From Chrysopilus asiliformis (taxonomy: Eukaryota; Arthropoda; Insecta; Diptera; Rhagionidae): DNA of 64,000 nucleotides. Shown piece by piece: positions 31,471 through 41,048 of the stretch. The position numbers and the translations under genes are program-made. The number at the start of each line of letters is the position of its first letter. The first letter of the stretch is position 1. The DNA lies in assembly GCA_964034945.1 (NCBI GenBank), contig OZ035963.1, positions 37,082,361 to 37,146,360 of the forward strand, in the 5' to 3' direction. Below the pieces are notes generated by a model. The model did no database searches and was not told the origin of the DNA. It saw only the letters and a list, made by a program, of their open reading frames with translations.

Positions 31471-31980
31471 ATTGAAGAGTTTGTGTGTCCAAAAGAATAA
31501 AATACATTATAAACACGAACGGAAAAGATTTTATTAATGTAACGACAAAAACAACATTCAAAGTGAACAGGAAAAACTGAAGTGAAGAAAACTTACAAAT
31601 TATGAATGACTACAAATTCTATGAATTACTATAATTAACAATAATTAACAAAGTAGAATAAACGACTTGGTTTGAACGATATTCAACAATAGGCGTATTA
31701 TTTTTTATTCTAATATGTTTGATCATAGCCATAACCTGTATAAAATCTAAAACCAGACAACCAAGGAACGAAACCAAGGTTTTGTACAATAGGAAGTTAA
31801 TTCGCCCTAAACTAGAAATTTCACACCCACTCATTAACGAAATGCCAAAAAACACTCCAATACATACAGAGGATAATTATGAAAAAGTTTCAAATAGTAT
31901 ACATATAACAATAGATAGCTTAGATTTGGTACCTGGGCATTTTAATCGAAACAATGCTGACGGCATGTGTTGAGGACGAA
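31471..31980 (-). repeat. Probable copia 5' LTR region
   Basis: Sequence immediately beyond the primer site must be LTR if the element is copia-like. The near end reads attgaagagtttgtgtgtcc; the outer end is not resolved because no 3' LTR remains for comparison. Confidence 0.4.
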
Positions 31981-32420
31981 CTACAAGCATTATTTAGAGC
32001 AACACCAGTCGTCAAACGTCAAACGTTGGACGTTTTTGCACTTTATTTGCCTTTAACACTTTAATTCGATTTCAAAATGACACGAGAGTATTACTTTAAA
32101 GCCCTTATTTCAGAAAAACCACTTTTAAAACGCGTACACTTCATCTAAGTACCACTTTGGAAAACCCGATTTCATTTTTCGCCCGATTTCATCAGAATTT
32201 TTTTCCTAAGATTTAGTGAAGTTGGCTCAGAACTTTGCAAGTTCATAATTGATAGCAGCAGTGAGCCCAATCACCTTAATTTTTGAGGTGATCGCGGATC
32301 ATTTTGAGGCGGGTAATTTTGAAACATTTGCATGAAATAATAAAATTTGCTATTAGAAATATTAATAAAATACTATTAGATTTCCGAAATCAAGAATTTG
32401 TATTATTGGGGAAAAAATTT
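31981..32420. other. Intergenic, nothing recognised
   Basis: No coding frame or repeat structure seen. Confidence 0.3.
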
Positions 32421-32499
32421 ATTATTGGAAAAAATCTCTATGGGAAATGGTTGATTTTTTTCTTCTAATTTTTATATTCTTTTTATCCTTTTTCCCATT

Positions 32500-33110
32500 C
32501 TTCTCCGGAAAAATTGGCATTATGGGGTTTTTGGGGTCGCTGATCACGAATCCGGTATTAGATTTTAAAAATTCGAAACGTAAGGTCCTGTAAGGATAAT
32601 GCAAATATCCTTTTTCCTGTTTTTTCCCGGGAAAATCGGCATTAGGTGGTTTCCGGGGTCGCTAACCACGAATCCGGTGTTAGATTTTCAAAATTCGAAA
32701 CGGAAGGTCCTGTAAGGATAACGGAAATCACCTTTTTCCCGTTTTTCCTGGGAAAATCAGCATAAGGGGGTTTTTGGGGTCGCTGATCACGAATCCGGTG
32801 TTGGAATTTAAAAATTCTAACCGAAAAGTCCTGTCAGAATAACGCAAATATCCTTTTTCCAAAATTTCCCAGGAATAAGTGGCATTATGGGGTTTTTCGG
32901 GTCGCTGATTACGAATCCGGCGTTCAGTTTCAATAACTCTAACGAAAGGTTAGAGTGTGTGGTCCTGTAAGGATAACGCAAATGTGTCGTTTTTCCAATT
33001 TTTCTCACCAAAACTGGCGTTGGGAGGTTTTCAGGGTTGCTTATCACGAATCTATTGTTGGAATTCCAAAATTCGAAACGGAAGGTCCTGTAAGGATATT
33101 TTTTCCCAAA
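32500..33110. repeat. Degenerate satellite, about 122-bp unit, five copies
   Basis: The anchor 'ggggtcgctgatcacgaatc' (or a variant) starts at 32533, 32655, 32776, 32898 and 33032: periods 122, 121, 122 and 134. Each unit also carries 'cgaaacggaaggtcctgtaa' and a 'ttttccc.ggaaaa' palindrome. Copies differ by roughly 10-25%, so the array is not recent. Confidence 0.9.
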
Positions 33111-33206
33111 AATTTTTAAATTATTTATGGTTTTTTGGTTTTTTGGTAAGCTGGCAACTTAGGGTCTGCTAGTAAATTATAAAGGAGCAAAAAAAATCCA
33201 TATCGC

Positions 33207-33601
33207 AAAAAAATATTTAAAATGTTAAAATTTTGTGTTGAGAACTGAGCGATGGGGTCTTTTGGTTATATTCAAAATACTTTGATAAAAAAGAGCCATA
33301 TCCAGCCCTAAGGGTCAGTTGATGACAGTCACTGAGACATGATTGATCTTATCAATTGCCGTGGGCCTGACGATTAGACTTATGAAACGAATGTCAAGTA
33401 AACAAAACTCATATTTTTAGTCGCGCAAGTCTAATCGTTAGGCACAAGGCAATTGATAAGATCAATCGTGTCTCAGTGACTGTCATCAACTGACCCTTAG
33501 GGCTGGATATGGCTCTTTTTTATCAAAGTATTTTGAATATAACCAAAAGACCCCATCGCTCAGTTCTCAACACAAAATTTTAACATTTCAAATGTTTTTT
33601 T
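33207..33601. mobile_element. Long foldback element (395 bp)
   Basis: Arms of about 180 bp are inverted around a short spacer near 33400. The left arm contains gttgagaactgagcgatggg and ccagccctaagggtcagttg; the right arm contains caactgacccttagggctgg and ccatcgctcagttctcaaca. Near-perfect pairing. Confidence 0.88.
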
Positions 33602-34330
33602 GTTACCAATTAGGTTAACAACACCTAAAATCGTAAAGATATACAGCAAATAAAATTAATTTAATAAAAAAGAGCTTAATCAAAATTCACGAACAAAAGT
33701 AATATAAATATATAATTATATACGTAATAAATGAAAAATTTTCTATAGTCAATAAGAAATATAAATTTGTTTAATTTTTGATAATATAAAACACTATTTG
33801 TTCTAGACATTAATTTTATGACAAAAACTTAATATATACTGTATAAGACATTGTGAAATATAACGAAAGTTAAACTAATGTTTTTTTACGAAAATGTCTG
33901 CGACATTTTCTTTTTTCAAGGAGATGGTATGTTAGGATTCTAATGATCATTCTTAATGATCATTGATTAAAAACGTTTAAGCTTCATTTCTCAGATATAA
34001 TTCAGTCAACTATTTGAAAACAGATGTAATTGGACTTCCTACTTTGATTATGAGCTATTTAAAAGATCGGTCAAATTTCCAAACACGGAACGACATATGT
34101 TTAAACTCAAGAACTGAAATATGATAACATAAACAATTGCTGTATCATTATCACAATTAAGTCACTCATGCAATTCAGTGAGGAAATCCAATGCACCTAG
34201 GTTTTGTTGACACAGCAGAAGGTAGAATTCACGGTAATGAAATGAAATGAAGTGCTGATCGGAAATAAAACCATTGGACTAGGAAAGACCTTGAAATGTT
34301 TTAATAATAAATGAATATGTTTTTAAGAAT
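33602..34330. other. AT-rich intergenic, nothing recognised
   Basis: No coding signal; one internal duplication 'aatgatcat...aatgatcat' near 33945-33963. Confidence 0.3.
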
Positions 34331-34611
34331 ATTGTAACATTTATGTAAGCGGAAGAATCCATCTTCCACCTAGAGTAGTTATAAAAATAAGTAATTGTAA
34401 GCTTAAGGCGGTGATTAGTTCTGCAGTTCAGTTACGAGAAGAGTTGCAAATTAGTTGTGAATCAATTGAGAATTAATTGTAAAAGAATTGTAAAATGAAT
34501 AGTAAATGATTTGTCCGAGAGAGTCTTTGGAAGTGAGTTAAGTTAAGTTGGTAGTCAAGTTTGGAGTTAGTTCTAAAAGTCAGTTTTTAAAGTGAGTCAG
34601 TTGAGATTTGA
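34331..34611 (+). repeat. LTR-like promoter region next to the gap
   Basis: Begins tgtaacatttatgtaagcgg, has a TATA-like gttataaaaata near 34378 and an initiator-like ttcagttacgag about 50 bp on, then 'aattgt' repeats up to the gap. This resembles the 5' part of an insect gypsy LTR read rightward. Without its partner the call is tentative. Confidence 0.35.
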
Positions 34612-34811
34612 NNNNNNNNNNNNNNNNNNNNNNNNNNNNNNNNNNNNNNNNNNNNNNNNNNNNNNNNNNNNNNNNNNNNNNNNNNNNNNNNNNNNNNNNN
34701 NNNNNNNNNNNNNNNNNNNNNNNNNNNNNNNNNNNNNNNNNNNNNNNNNNNNNNNNNNNNNNNNNNNNNNNNNNNNNNNNNNNNNNNNNNNNNNNNNNNN
34801 NNNNNNNNNNN
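34612..34811. other. Assembly gap (200 N)
   Basis: Exactly 200 unknown bases, probably a placeholder length; sequences on either side may not be truly adjacent. Confidence 0.98.
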
Positions 34812-35040
34812 TAAACGCTATCATTGTGCTCCCTTCCACTCGCACTTTCTTATAATAGTCATCGAGATTACTGTTGCTGTCAATGGCACTTATTTTTCTC
34901 TTTTCCGATTTCTGTCTATTCGGACAATTTTTAATAATATGGCCAAATTGTTTGCATTCGAAGCACCTAGGTCTTTGCACTTCATTACACTTATTGGCAA
35001 AATGTCCTCCTTGTTGCCTTTTTGGTATTATTGGTGCATC
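34812..35040 (-). pseudogene. Retroelement gag fragment with CCHC knuckles
   Basis: The minus strand shows a partial knuckle (GGHFANKCNE) followed by a complete one (CFECKQFGHIIKNC) and a basic tail. This double knuckle is typical of Mag-like gypsy gag. It is cut by the gap on one side and joined to a different gypsy integrase end on the other. Confidence 0.7.
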
Positions 35041-35045
35041 TCCTT

Positions 35046-35790
35046 CTAACCTTCTTTTCGTTGGCCGCTTGGGATGATGGAAACATTACTAGGATCAGCA
35101 GTACTATCATCCATAGGAAAACTGTTATTCTCTTGGCCTGTAAATTTAAGAGGACGTTTATTATTGCTTTCATAAACATTTTGAAGTTGATGTTTTCGAA
35201 ATTTGGGTTGTTCCTTGTGACGGACGGACAAATAATTTTTTATAAACCCTACAGATCTTGTTTCGGTATACTCTTCGCGGTTTTCATTTCGTTCTTCTAT
35301 TATATGTTTTTTTTGGTCTTCAATTCGTTTTTTTATAATTTCGAAATCAGTTTTGCGATTTTGAACTTCGGATGGGGTACAATTTATTGTACAATGGTAT
35401 GGGTTATTGTATGGTGAAATAGCGTTTAGCATTTGAATTTTAATAGGTTGTCTGTCCTCAATATTTAGGATTCTGATTTTTTCGGTTAAGGTATTATTTA
35501 GTCTCTCGATGTCGGCATTGCCAGTATGGCTGTTGGGTTTTGTAACGTGAAATTCTATGTTTTTAATTCGACAGAATTTTTCAACATTTTTATACTTAAA
35601 TTCGTTATCGAAAACGACTTTTTTGGGTTTTCCATAGATTGAGGTGAATTGGTTCAATTTCTCAACTAGGGTGCGACTATTTCTGTCTTCGAGGTGAAGA
35701 TTAGTTGCAAATTTTGAGAACTCATCTATAAAATTAATGAAAGAGTGTTTGCTATTGACCTATACATCAATATGTACTATTTTTTTTTAT
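35046..35790 (-). pseudogene. GypE integrase catalytic core and C-terminus
   Basis: The first catalytic Asp is in 'IVHIDV', followed by an in-frame TAG, then FINFIDEFSKFATNL. The second Asp is in KPKKVVFDNEF and the Glu in NADIERLNNT. The tail is hydrophilic with PSEVQNRKTDFEI. All three catalytic positions remain, but the stop after the first Asp and the LINE insertion upstream disable it. Confidence 0.85.
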
Positions 35791-35872
35791 AAATTTATTA
35801 GATTCAAAAAGTTTACACTTGTGTAGAATCTAGCTTGTAACTAATTTAAGTAGAGTAGAGGCTCTTTACTAT

Positions 35873-37002
35873 CATGCTTATTCACAAATTTATTGTTAGT
35901 TAACAATATTGTTAAGTAACAATAAATTTCATAGCAATCCATAAAGAAAATGGTAATCACAATTTTGCTTGTTAAAAAGGTTCGTTAAAAATGTTCGTTG
36001 TGTTGTTATGGCAACAGTTTTGTGAATAATTTTAATAGTTGCAGTTGTATTGCATTGGCGAATTGTTGTATTGCATTGCGGGGAGACGATAAATATTTTT
36101 TGACTGTTTTCTTCTATGGAAAACGGATCGCTGGTATCGCGAAGAACTTGACTTGGTAATCCACGTGGTAATCCAACATAATGTCTTTAAAAAAGCAACA
36201 CAGTAGAACACGCTTAAATGCACATCGAACTTCGCAGAATTTAATTTTTTTACATTTATCCGTAGCACGGAAGCACGGAGTAATACACATTAATGTGCAA
36301 TTATGCGAGTCAAATATAAACATGCAACTTTAATATTCCTGGAATAAACATTTAAATTCAATTAGGCTACACAAAAACAAAGAATCTAATTAAGAATTCA
36401 TTTTATCACATAAAAATAACAAAAATCACTTTTTTTTGGTGTGATTACATTTTATTTTTGCACATGTGCATTTAACCGTGTAAAATTTCATGTAATTTAT
36501 ACTTTTACAGTATGAAAATAGTTGCATTTAAGCAAGTATTGCCATTAAGCGTGTGTATATATTCATATGAAAAATGCTTTAAAATCCTCCAGGCACAAAT
36601 TTTGCGTGCAATTACACGAGCTTTGCATTTAAGCGTGTTGCATTTAAGTGTGTTTTACTGTATCAATGGATAATTCATGGCTTTAAATCACATCCTTTTA
36701 TCTTACCGTTCTTCTTCCGCCACAATGTCCATAATTGGAATTATAAAATCAATTTTTTTGATTGAAAAAAAAAATATTTCTTCCTAAACAACTAAAATTT
36801 ATTTTTGTTATCGTAACAACACTTTTAACAATTTCTAACAAGCAATAGTGCACTCTGAATACGGTTTTATTTGACAATTTTTAGCTTAACAATATTATCG
36901 AAAGTTCATAGCAAGCAAAGTGAAATGTGAATACCGATTTCTATTTAAACAATTGTTATGGGTATTAACAAGCAATAATAGCTTTTGTGAATAAGCATGA
37001 AT
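35873..37002. mobile_element. Element with inverted ends tcatgcttattcacaaa
   Basis: The left end tcatgcttattcacaaattt (35873) is mirrored by aagcttttgtgaataagcatga near 36985-37002. Subterminal 'aacaat.ttgttaa' words are also mirrored. No transposase seen; it contains the pogo-like MITE at 36201. Target duplication not clear. Confidence 0.6.
36201..36660. mobile_element. Pogo-like MITE nested in the preceding element
   Basis: The left end cagtagaacacgcttaaatg is mirrored by catttaagtgtgttttactg at 36641-36660, matching the pogo-type CAGT...AA.(C/T)CGCTTA layout. Inside, 'gcatttaagcgtgt' variants recur near the right end. It is about 460 bp with no coding frame. Confidence 0.65.
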
Positions 37003-37293
37003 ATAAGCTCTAAATAAATATTTAAAGTTAAAAAAATTCAAGTCTTTAACAATCACAGTAAGATAATTCACATCTTTAATTCATTAAATCAAAAAAATTA
37101 ATCAGAAAAAAGATAAATAGATAAATAATATTAAATGAAAAAAAAAGAAAAGCAAAATAATATGATTATAATTAAATTTAATGGTTGATCATGAGATATT
37201 TCCGAAGGTTTAACTTGAAATTTACAAACGAATCAGTTGCTTTTATGTCCGGTGGAAGCGAGTTATAATAACTAACACCAATATATAAGATAC

Positions 37294-38861
37294 TAACGGC
37301 CGATTTCTTCACCGAGTACTAACGCTATTACCGGTATTAGACCAAAATTTGGTACTCAAATTGGTATCAAGTCATTTCTTCACCAAGTACTAGCGAGCCT
37401 TAGTACTGAGTTTGGTACGGAGTATTAGCTGGTACTCATTATTTCCTAGACCCTCGAAATTGAGGGTCTAGCGATGTTAGTACTTGAATTTATGCCAATT
37501 TTATTTCTTCACCTATAATATAATACTGGCGTAGTCGATTTTTATTGATTTGATTAAATTTTTCTGTGATTGGATTTTGTGTATGTAGAAAATGAATTTG
37601 ATTTTTGGCGGTGATGGTTTATTTCGCGATTTCGACGACATCGAGAGTGATGGGCAAGGAGTGATGAATTATCGATTTGACCGCCGAATCTGCCATATGC
37701 CACAATGAAATACAATAAATAATTGGGACGATGTAGATTTTTTTTGGCGTTTTCGAAGGTCGAAAACGTTTCTTTACGTTCTTAGAATGATAAAAAAAAT
37801 TGAATTTTTCCATCACCACCAAACGTATCCTTTTCGTTTGCTGCTCCTCGTTTTTGCAGAAAAATTTTCACGGTAAGATTTCGTTCCGATTAAAAAGACA
37901 CTACATTCAGAATTTATTCGAGCATTTTTGTCCAAGAAATTAGAAATGATAAGAAATTAGAAGGCCGAAGTTCGGCTTTGACCAAAAATTGAAGTACGGC
38001 GCGCCGGGACTCTAGCGCCAGCACCTAAAAGCGTGACAAGTAGTGGGAATGGGGTTCGAAAAAGCAAAAATCAGCGTAACATAAACTTATAGGCATTTAT
38101 TTGAAATTAAAACATTACAAAGATATTTCATTAGATGTAATTTTAAACTATAATGTAGCCCAGTGAAATCAAAGAGTTTTTATCCAAGATAAATTGTCCT
38201 CTTGGGCTTTACTCCGTTTCTGCTTCGAAGGACTACTGCTTGCATCAATAGATGAAATCTTCTCTTTCTTCTTCCGCTTCTCCTTTTTAATCTTTAGTAA
38301 TGCATCTCCGGAGTTAACGTCTTCAGGATGTTCTCTCCTTATTTTCCTGCCGTACAGTCGATTGCCTCCCTCACAATTCTTGAGACGCTCAACAATCTCT
38401 TCACTTAACGTAATCCTACTTTTATAATCGGCCTCATGAAGAGGATGTCTCTCCTTGAGATTACTGGGAAATGGGACAGTCTTTTCCTTGTACTGCTTAT
38501 CAGTAACGTTCTCCGTTTTGATATTCTTCAGCTTCTGCCGGAAAATAACTTCACGGAAAATTCACGGAACACAGCGAACAATAATATTTCGTTTATTGAA
38601 AAAATAACACAAATTCACGGAAATTCACGGCGAACAATAATATTTCAAATTCAAATGTCAAAATAGTGTCAAAATCGGTTTTAGACGTATTAGCTTAGTT
38701 TTAGACGTATTTGCCGCTAGTACCGGCTGATGAATTTAGCTCCGGTACTAGCGATGTGAAGAAATGCACAAGTACTAACTTTTCGTTGGTACCGAGTACC
38801 AGAGCTAGTACCTGGACTAGCTGGACTGCACTTTAGTACTCGGTGAAGAAATCGGCCGTAA
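37294..38861. mobile_element. Harbinger-like element inserted in the LINE
   Basis: TAA duplications at 37294-37296 and 38859-38861 flank 1562 bp (37297-38858). The termini are cggccgatttcttcaccgag and its mirror ctcggtgaagaaatcggccg, with further mirrored gtacta words. TWA targets with such ends indicate PIF/Harbinger. It carries one spliced-looking exon of unknown function and no recognisable DDE transposase. Confidence 0.88.
38169..38534 (-). CDS. Unidentified 121-residue exon in the Harbinger-like element
   Basis: Open on the minus strand from a good acceptor (ttttccggcag) at 38535 to a TGA at 38169-38171, with no in-frame ATG, so it looks like a terminal exon. It encodes KLKNIKTENVTDKQYKEKTV, then a middle with ITLSEEIVERLKNCEGGNRL and GRKIRREHPEDVN, a highly basic KIKKEKRKKKEK (nuclear-signal-like), and ends LSWIKTL. 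I do not recognise the family. By position it may be the element's accessory DNA-binding protein. A short rightward frame at 37592-37708 (FGGDGLFRDFDDIESDG) could be part of the transposase, but this is weak. Confidence 0.5.
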   Translation of the reverse strand, partial: KLKNIKTENVTDKQYKEKTVPFPSNLKERHPLHEADYKSRITLSEEIVERLKNCEGGNRLYGRKIRREHPEDVNSGDALLKIKKEKRKKKEKISSIDASSSPSKQKRSKAQEDNLSWIKTL

Positions 38862-39700
38862 AAGGCGGAAGGCCAATAGTCGATAGATCGTTTATACGCC
38901 GGGTTTCATACGAGTGCACATCAGAAATTTTGATAAGGATAAATGAGCTTTTTAGTTGGTTATTAGCAATTTTATACATAAGCTTCGGCAATTCAAATAG
39001 TTTTATTTTATTAATAGGAAGTATTTTGTCGTTGTATAACAAAGCTGATGGTGTTAGGCGGGGCAAGTTATTGATTGCCTTTAGTGCCTTATTTTGGAGG
39101 ACTTTAATTTCCTGCAAATGGTACGCTGGTATGTCAGACCAAATCGGGTGAAGATAAGTCAGATGCGTATGTATATAAGCAAAATAGATTTTGTAGAGGG
39201 TCTGTGTTGGCAAAATACTCCGCAATCTCCAAAGACAAGCAATGTAAGGGTTAATTTTGGATTTGATTTTTTCAACTTGCTTATCCCATTTCAAGTTCTT
39301 TTGAATGTTTAGCCCAAGATATATCAATATTTCTGTTTCCAGGATGGCTTGGTTTCCTATCAAAAGTTGGAAAGAGCTGGGTACGCGAGATTTAAAGGCC
39401 ATGAATTTAGTTTTACTGATATTAATACTCAACTTATTATTATTGAAATATACTTCCAACTTGTCTAAGTCAGATTGCATAGCACTATTGAGATCAACAA
39501 TAGAGTTTTCACTGTATATGAGTAAGGCATCATCCGCGTAAAGGATGAGAGTACCGCGTAAGTTTATTTCAAAAATATCATTCATATACAAGTTAAAAAT
39601 GAGAGGCCCTAAAATGGATCCCTGCGGGACCCCTCGCGTTTCATTTAGATTTGAAAGGATCTCCGTGAGACAAAATTTCTTGTGAACTGATTTTGCTGAA

Positions 39701-40810
39701 GAACATATGTATATTACAATGGTTAATAATTTTCAAAATTTCGCTTCTTAAATTCGGATTGTAGATTTTTTTTTCAAAGTTTCGTAAGTGGAAATGATTC
39801 CAGAATGTCGGCTTTCATTTTTATGAAACAAAGCTATTTGCTTTTTTAGTGTCTCTTCGTCTTCAATATCATTGGCAAAGTGACTACATTTGACAAATTT
39901 TATAATATTACGATTTGGAGATATTGCTATTAGCTTCTGTTGTAATACATTATAGTCGTGATCACTCAGACTATATATTGCATTTTTTCCGGTTTTTAAA
40001 TATCGTTTTAAAATATTTTCGACTTCATTATTTCGAATATCACTTTCATCGATATAAATTCTTCTATTTTTAAAAACAGTTTCTTGTTCCTTTTCTTTTG
40101 TCTCTACAAAAAAAAATTTGCGTTTTAAATCTATTCACAACAGTATCGAGAATAGGAATGTGATCTTCGAGGTTCTGCTCTTGAGAGTGAGCAGTTTGTA
40201 CTTCGACAGATTCATTTTGGTCGATATCGTTACCTTCGACCATGTTTACTTGTTTAATTTTTTGGTTTAAGATTTCGTTCAATATTTTAGTCTTTGAATC
40301 CCTATTTTCCGAAAAAGATTTGTCTAAATTTTCGACACTTTCGGAAAACATATCGCTAAAGCTTATATGTGTAGAGTTTTCAGAAAAATTGCCGAAATTG
40401 TCGGCTGTGTTCAAATGTTCAACACGTTCTGAAAATAAATAATTTGCATTGTTTTTATTGGAGTCTACTCTATTTCTCACATTGATATTATTAATTTCTT
40501 GATTTTCTGAGTTAATTCGGCTCAAGAAATCAGCTATTTTATTTTCTTTGCCCTTAATGTATTCGATTTTAAAGTCATATTCACCAAGTTGGACGAGCCA
40601 TCTGATTTATGTCTTTTCAAGCATATTTTGTTAGGAGCCATTTGATAGGTTGGTGGTCAGAATATAATTCGAATTCTTTGCCATAGAGGTATGGTCTAAA
40701 GTGATTCCCCAAACGACTGCTAACAACTCCGTTTCGATTGTCGAATAATTTTGTTTGTGAGTATTCAAAGTTCGAGAGCCATATGAAATGGGGTAGTTGA
40801 TGGTTGGCCA
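39701..40810 (-). pseudogene. GypE RNase H end, linker and integrase zinc domain
   Basis: From 40810 down: RNase H ([20 protein letters not shown], then [20 protein letters not shown] after a frameshift near 40715), the end 'GENKIADFLSRI' type tail near 40530, and an Asn/Ser-rich acidic linker with HIPILDTVVNRFKTQI. After another frameshift near 40080 comes the integrase zinc-binding domain (H-x3-H in 'HKNESRHSGI', first Cys in INHC) near 39740-39830. The LINE interrupts it there. RT and everything upstream is missing, replaced by jockey sequence. Confidence 0.8.
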
Positions 40811-41048
40811 GGAGGTGATGTTTGATCCTGTTTCTTATGAAGGTTGCAGTGCCTCCGTGTGGTTTATCTTCCGGGTGGTTGGTGTTGTCGCAAATGTATC
40901 CAGCTATTTTACATTTGTTTTTGCCAGGTAAGTACGTTTCAGATATTAGCATAATGTTTATAGAGTTATTTTTGATGAATAGTTCAAGTTCTAATAGGTG
41001 GTTTTTAATTCCGTTTGCATTTCACTGGGCAATTTTTAATTGTTTCAT
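40765..41048 (-). pseudogene. Jockey ORF2 start (AP endonuclease), truncated
   Basis: Starts MKQLKIAQ at 41048 with a TGA where the conserved Trp of 'QWNANGI' is expected, then NANGIKNHLLELELF, IMLISETYLPGK and [17 protein letters not shown]. These are the first motifs of the jockey endonuclease (catalytic Glu in SETYL). Near 40800 the sequence passes into the GypE RNase H, so the rest of ORF2 is lost. Confidence 0.85.

Larger units (their letters stand above)
37182..39690 (-). pseudogene. LINE ORF2 (RT to C-terminus), interrupted
   Basis: RT domain 5 starts 'RGVPQGSILGPLIFNLYMND' just above 39591; the catalytic box is LYADDALLIYS. Then NKLSINISKTKFMAF, EILIYLGLNIQKNLKW and the LINE C-terminal 'RLRSILPTQTLYKIYFAYIH' region. 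The frame reaches 'LSTIGLPPF' at about 38865, where the Harbinger-like element sits, and resumes at 37296 with YYNSLPPDIKATDSFVNFK to a stop at about 37182. Removing the insert and one TAA copy restores the reading phase. It belongs to the jockey/CR1-like group of LINEs; the exact clade is not clear. Confidence 0.85.
37003..39700 (-). mobile_element. 5'-truncated LINE inserted in GypE integrase
   Basis: Starts abruptly near 39700 inside RT and ends 3' towards 37.0 kb or the A-rich tract at 35.77 kb. A Harbinger-like element splits its C-terminus. 5' truncation and head-on insertion into the gypsy integrase are typical of target-primed LINE insertion. Confidence 0.8.

Noticed and set aside
32500..33110. 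CRISPR-like array
   Set aside because: Whole 122-bp units repeat with drift; there are no short identical repeats with unique spacers, and the DNA is eukaryotic.
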